DNA from: Sinohyriopsis cumingii
Taxonomy: Eukaryota > Mollusca > Bivalvia > Unionida > Unionidae
DNA length: 64,000 nt
NCBI GenBank assembly: GCA_028554795.2
Contig: CM068835.1
Span: forward strand, 63,079,719 to 63,143,718
Direction: 5' to 3'
The notes under the pieces were generated by a model. It made no database searches, had not been told where the DNA came from, and was given only the letters and a program-made list of their open reading frames with translations. Position 1 is the stretch's first letter, and each line of letters opens with the position of its first letter. This document shows positions 35,728-48,256 of the stretch, one piece after another. Made by a program: the position numbers and the translations under genes.

Positions 35728-38700
35728 GTAAGTCAATAATTACTACCGTGCACGCTTTGTTGAAATTGTAATTAGATTTACTTTTGGTTGTGAATATGTA
35801 CCATCTTGCGTCGAAATGTCAGATTATAAGGCTAAGCATTATTGATATATGTTTTTGTTTTAATTTGAATACCTTGTAGGTTTTACAACAAAAATCCACT
35901 TTAAAACTTTAAATTTGTTTACAGGAAAAGAAACAAAAAATTCTGAGTTAAATTTCGGCAATTATTGTTACGTATTTTCTACCAGTAATTATAATGGTTT
36001 TCACACAGCAGTAGTACTCACAACAGTAGTACTCAGCAATACTGACAATACAGTTTGCTTCTGAATAGTCTGGATTCATAATAGAAGCATGTTAATTGGA
36101 TGTTAATTGTAGCAAGTCCAGGGTTCTTAGAATTACTTGATTTAATCACCCTACTTTAGACAATTAAGGAAGATACGCTATGACTATTTCCAAATATGTA
36201 TACATCTTGCTTTATTCTAAATCAATTTAATGAATACACTTTAAGTGAAAGGAATAAAAAAAGCAGAGTAACATATCAAATTAATTTCATTCAAAAGAAC
36301 GTTCCTATTTTATTATCACATTATGCCTCTTCCACATTGATATTCTAACTGTATACGTTCCATATTAGTTTGTTTTGTGAGCTTGTTACTTTTACTTCTT
36401 ACTTTTTGCAACTTCATTAACTAACGTATACAAATAGTCATATGTTCTAATATATTTTATAAGACAATCCTCTAAAAATGTTTTAGTATATACTTCAGAG
36501 TGAAATATTGAGACTTATTAACGAACTATTGTCATATGTTTTATTCCCTATTTTTCTCATGTGAAGAAAATATCCTTATAATTTCACAGTGAAAGTATAA
36601 GAGCTCTGTTCATGTTATGTGATGGGTCATTCTGTGTGCGTACACAACTTGTACCTGCCCCCCAAAAAACGAGTTCTTTGTCAGCTTGAACAATTAAATA
36701 TAAATAGGCATACATTTTAATCAAGGTCATTAACTTTTGATAAAAAAATTTGGCACGACAATTTTCGAGTCTCTTTGAAGTTATTTCCCCTGGCATCTTT
36801 AATAATAATGATAAACTCGCTGCAATACATTTCTGAATAGTACTGAAATTGTTTTAAAATGTGTTAAATAATTTACAAAATTGCAAATATGAAAATATAT
36901 TGCCACGTATTTGGTCAACAGAATCCTACCGCTTTCTTAAGTCAGTTTTATTTTTATTATCAGCCATTGAAAATGAGGTGAATTTTAATAAAGGGTGGAG
37001 GTTGGGATGGTATGCCCAAGAGTGAATTTAATATTGTAAAGAAAAATGCGTGAGCAAATTTGGTATATAATAAGGAGGAAGTCTCCCCTTTATACGTGAA
37101 ATACCGGATATATTTCCTGTTATGTACCAAAAATAATATGTTTTAGCTCGTGGCTTCGTTCATCTTTGCAATATCATTTTTTGGTACCACACGATAAAAT
37201 ATATCAAGTACTAAAAATATCTTCTTTATAAATGATAATTCGTTTTCTGTTTTACAACGTATCTAGTATAATTTACAATCCTTTATCTCATAATAAAAAG
37301 TCAGTATATTATGTTAAAATAAATTGAACAGATGGAGTTTGAAAGTTATTGTCTAATGGTAACATCAGGAAACTATCTGTATAATTATTCAGCTCGAGTA
37401 TAATTAAGATACAATCAAATTTCTCATATAAAATTTTTTGTTGTTGATATTACAGACTCTTATTAATTGCTTTGACACATATTTATATTAATGATTATGT
37501 TAATGTCCTTGATATTTTATTAAACAGCGTGTGGCAACATTACAATCTTGAACCTTTTATTGACATGACTGTTTTGGTGTGGATCGTTTTCTAAGTTCAT
37601 AGTCCTAATTTGTCCACAATTATATTTATGATTCATAATATATCAGCCAGTTTGAATTAAAAAATGTAATTTCATTTTAATTAACTTAATAAAGTATGGT
37701 AAATTCTGAATATATTTTATCGATGTCATCATTTCTTGCATACGAACTTGCAAGAACATGTTTAAAAATATATGATCTTCGTATTGACAGTCGAAATTTC
37801 TAAAAGTAAGTTTCGTTATTCTTACAGTAACTAACATAAGATATAATATGTTCCATAAATATAAAATATTAAAAAGGTCTACTACTTTACAAAATGTACA
37901 AGAATAACTAGATGCATGTTGTGTTATTAGAATTGTTAAATGCATGCATTCGACAGTACCTTTTGCTGACTAAAACTAACCAAATGATACATAGTCTAAG
38001 CAATAATCTCCGTTTTGAAATGACATTTTGATGGAAATGTGTTTGTGAAAGGTTGTGCCAAAGAAGATCTGCATTGACCGAGGCATTTGCTCATTTGTGA
38101 TCAATTTAACACTGGTGGTCATAACGTAATACAAAACACATATGCATATAAGGCTAATTGGATGCAAACTTTCGGAGCATTATTGTATTTTTGTGTTTCC
38201 GAAATGTACTTATGGTGAAATTCATGAAATAATATTCATATACGTTGGACAGTTGTATACGTACAGAGTTAATATATTTGCAAGCAAAGTGTAATTAAAT
38301 GCCGTATCCTGATGTATGGAAGTACGATTGTTTCCATGTTTTGTTGATAATACTGAACTGTGAATTGTTTTCGTTTATGAATGTAATTCTTTTAAACTTA
38401 AGAAACGTTTATTGTTTTATGTTGAATTGACAATCTATTTCTATATCGTTACTAAGTACGCTTCACATTTAGCAGAATATACGCCCTTTAGTTCAATAGC
38501 CTGTCACGTGACAGTGCAAAATCAGCTTAGTGGGGCAAACTGGATATTCATGTGACAATTGGAAAGTGCCTAATATGGTTCTAAAATTTTAGACATACTA
38601 TGAAAACAAGTTGGGTACCAGTTTTGCCTACGTTATTTTTCTTACTCTCGACCTCCAAAATAATCCACATCCATCGGCTTAATAACATGCCACATAATGT

Positions 38701-40841
38701 GGTATGTGACATGTATAGTCAGTCGTTCTTTTTTTTTGCATAGAAGCTGACACGTGTTTAACAAAACAAACGTAGTGTCTTTACTATAAGTCAAAATATC
38801 AACTAAGTTGCATATATAATAAAATACTATGTTTTTGTTTTCGTTTCATTCTTCAAAGATATCGTATGTTCTTGCAACCTTAGCAAACATGTATAACGCT
38901 ATTACGGAACATCCTGCAACAATATTGAACTTTAACATGTGATCGCTTACGGTTATGCTCGTCGTATATTTATTAATTATTAGGTCTGATTTGGAAATTA
39001 AATGATTTTCCATTATTCATCAACATTAACATTCATCAGGTAAAATTATGTAATGGAATATTTTACCAAATATAATGACCATTTCGGATAGAGCGTACTG
39101 TTTTATAAAGAAACTAGGCTTTTAAAGACTGAATTTGCCTCAAAATATTTATGCTAAGCGTAAAGATATTTATAATATATTATTTTAATTTAGTTATACG
39201 GATATTTTGAAATATTGCTTAAAGAAACATGTTGTTTCTTGTATCATTTATCGATCTGCACTTCAAGTGAAAACAATGGATTACAGTTTCTTGATGTTTT
39301 TCCACAAACGTCGAATTTCTTTTTTAAGAATGATTTTGTAAAAGATGTTTTAGGTAACATCCTGACTTTTTATCATGAACTTCTTTTAAAGCGAATATAT
39401 TTTAATTTCTTTTTACAAACCATATATCATCACCCCACGTTGTAGAGTGAATACATTCCTTATTTTGTAACGGTATCATACATTTTCCTACATCGCCTTT
39501 TATAATTTGCAATTTGTAGAACATCTGTAGCACAAAAGTGCAATGCACCTCTGTTTCATACGTAATATTATTACATATTCAATCAGAAAAATCCCTGCTA
39601 TACCAAGTTGTGTTTCTTAGTTCATCTAGAGTTGGAGCATGGATTATATCATCTTTATAGCTATTGTAACAGGCATTCCAATCGTTGTTTTATTTTTACA
39701 CGTATTGTATCACATAAATATAAAAAACATCATCTTCTAAAGTTTCATCCTTAAAGTGTGTAATATATTAAGACTAAACATTTTCTCAACTACCAACAAA
39801 AAAAAATACGTCCATTTGTGAATATTATGATAAAATTTATCTTTGAATTTCTTGACCACTACGCTATTTCACATTGCTCTTAGCCATATCCTTTAAACGG
39901 TTACTTTATTGGCGTAGGTTTAATCCACTTCTGTCACAATCTGGAGTACTTGCATCTAGTTTTGTGTTGTCAGGTTGTACATTTAAATAAATCAGAAAGT
40001 TTCCATAGATATAACGGTATTTTTTATATCTCAAATAGTTTTTGAGCATCTCATCTCTTCGACAATGATTTAACCCCAATATATAAGGTTTCTTATGCAC
40101 CTTGCAGCGATTATGAGCCGCCATCAAGAACTATTTGCCGCTCATCTGCAAATTAGCTTGTATTGATTTTCTTTTAATGAGTAGTTGTTTTGATCACCTG
40201 TTTCAAAATCTATACATAAACAATAAAACTGTATGGCAAAGTCTGTTCACCTTCACTACTGCGTCTTCTTAAGTTGAGTAAATCAGAATGTGACGAAATT
40301 TTGTGACATAATTAAGAAACAATTGTATTTTTTATCTATTTATTCAAGACAATAACAAATAATCGACGTGTTTTGCTAATAAGATCTAGGAATATCAAAA
40401 GAAAATATCCGTCTGGGTGTATTAAACTGTATAGTTTCAGAGAAGATATCATAACTAATTATTACAGCTTTACCTGTACATTGATCATGTCTATGTCATG
40501 TTTCCAGTAATACTCAAACTATATAGAAATGCAGGAAGATGCCATATTATATACAACTTTCATTAGAGACACCGATGTCTATTTCATTACGCTAATGGAG
40601 AACTTATCAGGTTTGGGAAATATTTCCCTAATTTGTATCAAATGGGAGCGCTCCTGTCCTGTATCAATAATGTAACGATCTCAAAATAGAGCATCGAATA
40701 TACATTGAAACAAAGAAGGAAATTTCATTCCATACTAGACCTTTGTATGTTTTGCATAGTTAAAAACAAATTTGACAGTGTTCTCAGGTACATTTCATTC
40801 TATAGATAGCGCATTTATATCGTCACAGATTACAGTTTAGA

Positions 40842-41175
40842 CCACTCCAGTGGCCGAGTGGTTTGAGCGTCCGCCTCGGCTGTGGGAGGTCATAGGTTTG
40901 ATCCCAGGTCCAGTCATACAAAAGACTTACAAAAATGGTACTAACAGCTGCCTCGCTTGGCACTCAGCATTAAGGGGTTAGTGTTAGGACTGGTCGGTCT
41001 GGTGTCAGGATAATGTGACTGGGTGGGATATCATGCTACATGTCTGCGGTATGATGCCCCAGTGCTATACATCACTATAAACTGTCACACTGCAGACATC
41101 GTAGCGATATGACTGAAAGATTGTTAAAGCTACGTTAACAATCCAAATCACACACATACACACACACATACAATA
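40842..41175 (+). mobile_element. SINE family B (tRNA-like head), full length
   Basis: The plus-strand head contains TGGCCGAGTGGTTTGAGCG (box A, about 40852) and GGTTTGATCCC (box B, about 40897), with a GTCCGCCTCGG anticodon-arm-like region between. The body has GACTTACAAAAATGGTACTA, GTTAGTGTTAGGACTGGTC and ACTGCAGACATCGTAGCGAT. The tail ends ATGACTGAAAGATTGTTAAA then ACGTTAAC and an ACACAC-rich end. Two reverse-oriented copies are at 46.6 and 54.8 kb. The conserved 3' motif resembles the tail domains of widespread metazoan SINEs; the subfamily is not assigned. Confidence 0.85.
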
Positions 41176-41414
41176 TTGTTATTTCTCTGCTGCATCAAAT
41201 TCTCGTTTCACTGATTCATTAAATGTGTTCAGACTCTTCTTTGCTTCCTTTATTTGTTGTATTGTCGTTCTCCATTCTCTGCTTACCCTTTGGTAAGATT
41301 CATTTTCCACTATCCTCATGAAGTTCGGCTCTCTATGTCGAACTCCTCACAATACTGCAGCCTGCAGCAGTACGTTGTGGTTTATTTTTTCCTTTATATT
41401 TTCGAATGCTTTTG

Positions 41415-41610
41415 TCATCCCATCTATTCAATATGCTTTAGCATCCCATCTATGTAATATCCTTTTATCATCCCATATATTTAATATGTTTATTATCATC
41501 ACATCTATTTAATATGTTTAGTATCATCCCTTCTATTTAATATGCTTTATCATCCCATCTATTTAATATGTTTATTATCACCCATATATTTAATATGTTA
41601 TTATCTTTTA
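41415..41610. repeat. 27-31-bp minisatellite, about seven units
   Basis: Repeats of CATCCCATCTATTTAATATG plus 7-11 more bases (TTTATTAT or CTTTA) with substitutions. No coding meaning; two ORFs over it come from the repeat. Confidence 0.85.
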
Positions 41611-42695
41611 AATATGATTTAAATTCCAATCTATATAATATGTAATTACTATTACGAATTATAGTGCATCGAGTTTCTTTATATCTATATGGTTATGTCT
41701 TCTTGTCCTGCTGTGATAAGTTTACTGATTTATATTTGGACTAGAGATGATAGATGCGAGTAAAAGCCATGATGTGGCTGAATCTTCTTATTCCTCATTG
41801 CTGCCATTGAAACAAACGTGCCTTTCTTTGATCGCATTTTGTTCTTTAATATTTGAATTCTGATCACTTTATCAGCCTGAGCATTTAATGCCTATACTGT
41901 CCACAAAAAAACAACGTGAACGTACTTGTTATTGTGACACTGTTCAATTATTCATAAACTTTAATATTTGCTTGATAACACACGAGTCTCAAATATGTTC
42001 TTAAATCAATATCTACTTTGATACTTTGATAATTTTTAAGATTTTGGCGAAACGATGCAAAATTAGCATTGGGATATTTTCTTGTTCTGGTGGTTTGTCT
42101 TCAAGTGCGCGAGGCTGTACTCGGCGTATTGTGGACGATTGACATATTGATGGTATTTATCCAGAAAGCTCAAAGAATAGTCAGTTTACATCCCCACAAT
42201 GTCAACAAAATTACAAATAAATTTAATAGACATGGTACAATTCATTCGCGGCCCATTTGTATGATGGTCGCGATTGCTCATATTTTTTTATATTAACATT
42301 TAAAAAAGAAATGTACATCTATTATTAAACCGTGATTTGTTATGCATTATTTTCACTATTGAAGAAAATGTAGGAAAGCCATAGTTACTACTTTAATGTA
42401 GTTGATAAGTTATCGTATCTGCAGCTGTATGAATATGTACAGAGTTCACCCTCTTAGATGTACAGTTGCATGTGTCTCATTGTTAGTCACAAATGCTGCG
42501 CAAGTTTTCCGGAAAAAATTGTAGTCTGGTCGACGCAAAGTATCCATCCTGCAAATTTCCGGATGCTATGTTATTTCGAAGCAGCAACTTTGTCAGCCAA
42601 AAGCCAATAATAATACTGCAACAACACTAGTGATTTAATATTTGTAGTTTACATCTCCGTTTGCAAAATAATAAATCCTCGTGATTATTTGTTTC
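41611..42695. other. intronic stretch without supportable features
   Basis: A 75-codon ORF (42069-42296) has a hydrophobic start but no recognisable pattern. Confidence 0.45.
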
Positions 42696-42956
42696 ATGAT
42701 GGCGATATGCACAGTGATGTCATGTGTAATTTGGCAGTTAGTAGGTATTACAATCATGTTGATCCTTTCTCTTGGTACTTCATGGTATCAGGGAACAGTT
42801 TCCAAAATTGATACTTTTCATGTATTAGGTGCTTGGGATATATGTTTTTGTGCAAGATTGCAGCATAGATTTAGGTCGCTGAATTGCATACCGAAAGATC
42901 TTACAAATGGTTATAGGAAAAAAGCTACACTTTATTATGAAATTAGAAACTCTTGA
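42696..42956 (+). CDS. possible claudin/PMP22-like tetraspan exon or fragment
   Basis: From the ATG at 42696 (an in-frame open stretch also precedes it) the frame encodes a hydrophobic first helix with VIWQLVGITIMLILSLGTSW. After it come a GAWDICFCARL motif, a second Cys (SLNC) and IPKDLTNGYRK. The arrangement TM1, W, G-x-W-x-x-C, C and P-x-D-L resembles the first transmembrane helix and first extracellular loop of claudin/PMP22-family proteins. The length (87 codons) would be about one exon. No good donor follows the expected exon end and no further exons were found, so it may be a pseudo-exon or coincidence. It lies in the intron of the GM2A-like gene, same strand. Confidence 0.35.
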   Translation: MMAICTVMSCVIWQLVGITIMLILSLGTSWYQGTVSKIDTFHVLGAWDICFCARLQHRFRSLNCIPKDLTNGYRKKATLYYEIRNS

Positions 42957-45627
42957 ATATGTGGTAATTAGGGAATAGTAACATTATGTAGGATTCGCAC
43001 AGTTTTCAACCCTTAGCCAATAGCGGCTTTATGTCTCAAGATGCATGGATCGATAAGAGAAACAACGAACCCATGTCAACCTAGCTCTGTTTATTTCCTT
43101 TCAGTCCTGATGTTAACCAATCAACAGGCTGCTTTCATCCATGTCTTATACTACTACTACTACAACTACAACAACTACTACTACTGCCTCTACTATTGAT
43201 AATAATAATAATGATAATAATAATATTTAGTTTCATCAATATATGCTTCAGTTGGATTATTTTTATTCAGTAACTATACAATAATATTAGCAAGATGGTG
43301 AAGCTATTGGGAGCCATATATGCCCTATACATTTTATTCTAATGTTTACTCTTAATTTAATAGCATCTGACTTAAAAACTTAATTCAAGTCACACGTCAT
43401 GAAAGACCTGTAGTTCCGTACTCCCTAAAACGACTAGAAATAGAATAGAAAATGGAGGCAGATAAAAAGCTGCAGATAACCGTGCTACCAGAGGAAATAC
43501 ATTATATTGGGTAACAACATATACAAGGATTACCTTAGCTCATATACTTGTATTGTACTGTCTAGGTTCTTTAACCAATGGGTTGAATTTAGACGATATA
43601 AGTTATTTATGAAATAATGAGAATTAGTACACGAGAATACAAAGTTTTTCATATTAAATATTGACAGTCAGACGAACATATACAAATTAGGTGAAGGGAT
43701 GTGATGTCAAAAGAGGTCAAATTAAATTCAATTTAGTAGTTTTCTGTTTTGGAGGAAAGTTAATGGCGTGCTCTTACAGCAAAAGGTTTAGTCATTGGCC
43801 TATATCTTGAGATTCACTACATGTACGTCTTACAAATTATATTTATTAAAAATAGCCATGAATACCGACAGTCACATTTTAAGCACTCTAGTCTATAAGC
43901 ACATACATACATAGTTACGGCCCACGCAAACCATATTCCTGCCAGTTAATTGATTTTCTGTGTGAAAATTCATTTTCTTAAATTGCGTATTCACACATTG
44001 ATGACCAATATAATGTACTTTATTTCCCGCTAGTACTAATTTGTACTTCTTTTTTCTGCAGCAGTGTTCTAATTTCAAGTTTACTTTTGAAAATGATTTC
44101 ATGCCTATCGTATTTTCTCCTGGAAGTAGTTGTGAATGACGAATAGCGTCCCATTTATCTGTCCTAATTTAAAATAAATGATGATTATCAAAAGTTACAT
44201 TGTCATCTATTTTGTATATCAGGATGAAAATTTGCACAGTTTTAAGGCATGTACTTCCACTTGAGCGAGCAAGAATGATTATAGATAAAATGCTTGCTGA
44301 AATGTACCATTCTTTAGTAGTCTTAATAATGCCCATCAGATATTATGAAATTGAAGCTAGTTGATATATTCAGATTCCTAACCATATAATTCTGGGTTCA
44401 TTAAGACAGTTACCCTGAACATTATTCTGACTCAATCTAATAAATCAACAAGAAATATTAAAACTGCATTTTTGTCATAGCATTGACAATATTATCTGAA
44501 GAACGTACATGACCACATTCCTAAGAATGTCTCAAAGAACTAAGAACTGACACATTCTTGGGGTGGAGTTTGCAGTCTCAAATCATGCGTGAAACGATGG
44601 CCCTCGCTGCAGTAGCAGAGGCATTGCTACATTGCACGGCGCTTGGGTGTTAGATATTCTAATCTTGTGGACTAGAAAACAACTAATTTTGACCAAAACA
44701 GTCGTTATTTTGTCCACATAATTTCAGTTCAAAGGTTATGGGAAACAAGATATAATTCTTAAACTAAAGACAAGGACTTACTTAGTAGTATATTGTTGCA
44801 TTTAAGAATATTTAAGGTCTATATTAAAACCGTTGTTAACAATATAAACATTCAGGTCTTTTTATTTTTGTAGACACTATTTGATTACTTGGTCACGTTA
44901 TTATAATATTAATGGTGTTAAATAATTCTTCCTATGTTTTACGACTGTAGGGAGAATTAGAACCTTGGCAATTCGTTTTAATACACATTGCTAGAGAAAA
45001 TCGGTTTCATTTTCAATGATCTTACCTCGACCAGAATATAATACACTTTATTAAGCTTTAAATCGCAAAAGCAAATTATGTTAGGATGTAAACATGTATA
45101 AGTATGGAGGATAAGTAATAAAACATATGTTGAGTATTTAGTAAAGTATTAACTTAGTGACAACTAAAGGAATTATATATACATGCAGTGTACAGATCAA
45201 ATTAAAATTAATTATAACAATCCTAAATGCAGTTACGCATAATTACGTAAATATTTGTAACTTTCAAAATTATCATGTAAAACGTTTACCATAGCTGAAG
45301 TAGTCCAATTACTAATTAATTTATGCCATAACATAATACTGTTGCATTTACCAAACGATTTTTAATTATTGATGAATGCAAACTATGTTCTGTTTTGCTA
45401 GAGATCCACTTCTTGGAAACAACTGGTTTCTTTATGTGCAATCTGCACAAGAGGTTTTCTTCAAGAAACAATATTGGTTTTCAGATATTGTTTAATACTT
45501 GTAATCCAATATATATCATTTACAGAGATTATGTATGGACGTTTTAAGTACAAACCTACTAATGCTTACAACTGACCCATACGTTTATGATTTTGAAGCA
45601 ATTGTCATCTTTCAATGTGTTTTCCAG
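42957..45627. other. intronic AT-rich stretch
   Basis: Contains (ACT)n and (AAT)n triplet runs at 43147-43228. Otherwise only a 69-codon motif-free minus ORF. Confidence 0.5.
43147..43228. repeat. (ACT)n and (AAT)n microsatellites
   Basis: An ACT/ACA triplet run of about 45 bp is followed by a GATAATAATAATAATGATAA run. Confidence 0.8.
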
Positions 45628-45829
45628 GGAATGTTGCAAACCCCATTTTACACATAGATTCCGTAGCAATCAGTCCGACAAATGTGAAAATCCTTGGAAC
45701 TCTCAACCTAACCTTCCAGGTCACAGTATTCAGGCCAATCACGGGGAATCTTAGCGTTGACATTAACATGAAGAAATCCACGTGGCTCATTGACCTTCCT
45801 ATACCTTGTCTATCCGAGATAGGGAGCTG
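45628..45829 (+). CDS. GM2-activator-like protein, exon 2
   Basis: A 202-bp exon between a TTTTCCAG acceptor and a GTAAGTG donor. With phase 1 from exon 1 it reads GNVANPILHIDSVAISPTNV, then NLTFQVTVF, NLSVDINMKKSTWL and LPIPCLSEIGS, leaving TG at the end to be completed as Cys or Trp. Alignment in mind with GM2 activator (beta strands, then W-x-x-x-x-PC-x-x-x-IGSC) places the conserved Trp-Leu, Pro-Cys and Ile-Gly-Ser-Cys features in order. NLT is a possible N-glycosylation site. The remaining exons, with the cysteine-rich half, were not found downstream. They may lie beyond the window, be too diverged, or be lost. Confidence 0.8.
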
Positions 45830-45942
45830 GTAAGTGTGAGATCAAAAGCTTGTTTGTACTCACAAGTTACAGAAGAATAAAACAAAAAAATGAAGAAAAA
45901 GAGAACTGAACCAGAAGCAAATCATGTTGTCCTAGGGACAGT

Positions 45943-45944
<2 letters not shown>

Positions 45945-46029
<85 letters not shown>
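45945..46029. repeat. (TA)n microsatellite, about 85 bp
   Basis: An uninterrupted AT dinucleotide run, 115 bp downstream of the GM2A-like exon 2. Confidence 0.95.
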
Positions 46030-46032
<3 letters not shown>

Positions 46033-46175
46033 AGGTTATGAGGTAATATATTTCGTGCGTATAGCTTACAATATGTTTTCCGGCTTCCTCACGACATTTT
46101 CACAAGTATAACAAAGAATAAAACCCGTTGAATTTATAATGCAAGAACGGGACGAGTTTTGTAAAGTTTTTGTTT

Positions 46176-46430
46176 TTGTTGTTGTTGTTATAGGGTTTAA
46201 CGCCATTTTTCAGCACAAGATAGGCTATATATGGCGGCCAGTATTAATGGTGGAGGAAGAACCCGGGAAAACCTCTCAAAGAACCACCGACCCACGAGAA
46301 GCTACCGCAAGCTTTTTCACATATCCACATTGGCCGAGCCTGAGACTCGAACCCACGCAGACAGAGGTGAGATGGCAGTGATCCGTGACGGACAGCGCTT
46401 TAGACCACTCGGCCACTCGGGGCCCCGTTT
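46176..46430 (-). mobile_element. SINE family A, full-length copy
   Basis: On the minus strand it starts near 46430 with GGCCCCGAGTGGCCGAGTGG (box A) and has GGGTTCGAGTCTCAGG (box B) near 46345. It ends with (AAC)n at 46176-46190. The body matches the 2.6-kb copy closely, for example GGAGGAAGAACCCGGGAAAA on the plus strand. It is the less decayed of the two complete copies. Confidence 0.88.
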
Positions 46431-46614
46431 TGTAAAGTGAGTGTCAGTCCATGAATACTGTGTTCAGTGCTCATATCACAACTTTTACATACAATGTATT
46501 ATTGACATTGCATATGACGTCATGTTAGACAGCCACCGTTTTGCTCCTTTGTCAGATTTCACTTGAGATTTAATTTCTGTTATTTTAGTGCCGAATGTAT
46601 AACAAAAAGGTTGT

Positions 46615-46890
46615 ACGTATGACTTGAATTTTAACGTATGTTCAACAATTGTTCAGTCAAATTGCTACGGTGTCTGCAGTATGGTAATTAAAAGTGATGT
46701 CTAGCACTGAGGCATCATGATGCACACATGTAGCATCCTGTCCCACCCAGTCATAGTATACTGATGCCAGACCGACCAGTCCTAACACTAACCTGTAAAT
46801 GATGAGCGCCAAGCGAGGCATATGCTAGTACCATTTCGTAAGTCTTTGGTATTATTCGACCGGGGTTGGAAGCTGCGACCTCCCGCATCA
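46615..46890 (-). mobile_element. SINE family B, head-truncated copy
   Basis: Reverse-oriented relative to the 40.8-kb copy. The plus strand shows GCTACGGTGTCTGCAGTATG, AGTCCTAACACTAACCTGTA and ACTTACGAAATGGTA reversed equivalents. At the head side it breaks off near CGACCTCCCGCATCAGAGG, so box B and the anticodon arm are present but box A is missing. Confidence 0.8.
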
Positions 46891-47858
46891 GAGGAGAATA
46901 CAAAGAGGGTACGTTTACTAAACATTTACTTAACAAATAGTTGATTAGCTAACCTAAGAATAACATTTCGTTATATCCTTTTGGTTTTGCACTTAAGTAA
47001 ATAAACCTTGGATACATTGTCCAAGTTAATTGCCAGTTTAGAAACTTTGCGTCCATTTGTCATACTCTTTAATACGTTGAACATCGCCATCTTCCTGCTC
47101 TTTTAGATTGGTTATTCAGTATTCTGCAACCTGTATGTCATATATACGGCCTGGCCCTTCTAAGATGGGGCAACATGTGCGCTACAACGCTACTTCCGAC
47201 GACAAGTAAGGAAATGATCCTTGTATAGTCGCATCGTCAAAAATTTCATTTGTAGCAAGTGGAAGTAAGTTACAAAATCTCACAAAACTAAACGTACTGG
47301 ACAAAAAATGATCGTGTTAGGGAAATAATCGAGATGACAGAATATATGATAAAGAACAGTGCACAACTGGTGCCAAACCAACCCAAGTGCTTGTCAAATG
47401 CATTTATTTTAATTACAAACTCAATGGTGAAAGTTGGCTCAAAAACAAAAAATAATGCAATTTCTAACATTCAGAATACCCAGAGAAATACTAGATCTCG
47501 GATGAAATATTACAACCAGGATGTCGAATTTTGTGAGTGATGCAAATAATTAATTTGCTGACCTACTAACGCCTTCGATTAGAATCAGTTTTATAGCCTA
47601 TCTAGAATTGCCAGCATTAAAATGTTACAGCACTCAAGATCATTCAACTTTTATTTTGTCATTAAATTTACCAGTAAAGACATGACGATTTTGTACAGTA
47701 CTCTGATTTTTGTGTTTTTGTTGTGTTATGTTTTCATTTGTGTAATTGTTATTTTGTGGCTTTTGCTCCTGAACAAGGAAGCGATAGATTGTAAAAGCGA
47801 TTTGCTTGGTTTCGCATCAGTTTTGCACTGTGGTTTCCTAGTTTATCGGTCATACATG

Positions 47859-47861
<3 letters not shown>
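46891..47861. other. non-coding stretch downstream of the GM2A-like exons
   Basis: Searched for a third GM2A-like exon. The best acceptor (TTTTAG at 47100-47105) would create a stop with the phase-2 donor. Overlapping short ORFs only. Confidence 0.45.

Positions 47862-47895
<34 letters not shown>
47862..47895. repeat. (TA)n microsatellite
   Basis: About 17 AT dinucleotides. Confidence 0.9.
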
Positions 47896-47898
<3 letters not shown>

Positions 47899-48136
47899 GT
47901 TTTAGGTGCGTTGTGGGCAGTCATCCCGAAAGTGGGTTTACGGGAAGGACATGATATAGTTTACATTTCAAATCAAAATATATATACATAGGTTGTATTT
48001 CTTACATAGTAATTATGTATATGTTGAAATTAAGTATATATACCTATGTTCTAGTCCTATTCATGTTTTCGGTTCGTGGGCAGATATATAAATTTCATGG
48101 GCAGTTTTGACCTTTAGGTTGAAGTTGACAAAGTAA

Positions 48137-48256
48137 CTGCCCAAAAATACGTTCACGAAGAACAAACATATAGCATTCTGCCCGCGAACACGCCCACGGG
48201 AACAATATATAGCGTACTGCCCACAAATACGTTCACAAGTAACAAATATATAGCAT
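48137..48256. repeat. about 40-bp tandem repeat, three units
   Basis: Three consecutive units share CTGCCC, AATACGTTCAC (or a variant) and AACAAATATATAGCAT. The middle unit differs most. An extra GGGCAG on the left (about 48070-48105) and at 47918 suggests a wider decayed array. Confidence 0.75.

Larger units (their letters stand above)
35728..45627 (+). other. intron 1 of the GM2A-like gene, 9.9 kb
   Basis: Bounded by GTAAGT at 35728 and TTTTCCAG ending at 45627, with matching phase 1. It contains possible duplicates of upstream blocks (37360-37425, about 38090-38170, 39108-39140), a SINE at 40.8 kb, a 27-30-bp minisatellite at 41.4 kb, a possible claudin-like ORF at 42.7 kb and trinucleotide runs at 43.1 kb. 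The remainder is AT-rich and featureless. The length suggests growth by repeat insertion and local duplication. Confidence 0.65.

Noticed and set aside
40842-40915. tRNA gene candidates at SINE heads (also 2782-2866, 46345-46430, 55070-55136)
   Set aside because: They have A and B boxes but are followed by repeated SINE bodies, and the cloverleaf is imperfect, so they are SINE heads rather than functional tRNA genes.
46560-46625. Exon-like segment after TTATTTTAG with phase fitting the GM2A exon 2 donor
   Set aside because: It gives only a few residues before a stop, and no donor or family motif follows.
47100-47210. Possible third exon of the GM2A-like gene
   Set aside because: Joining the phase-2 donor at 45829 to the TTTTAG acceptor creates TGA, and alternative acceptors give a frame without the cysteine pattern of the family.
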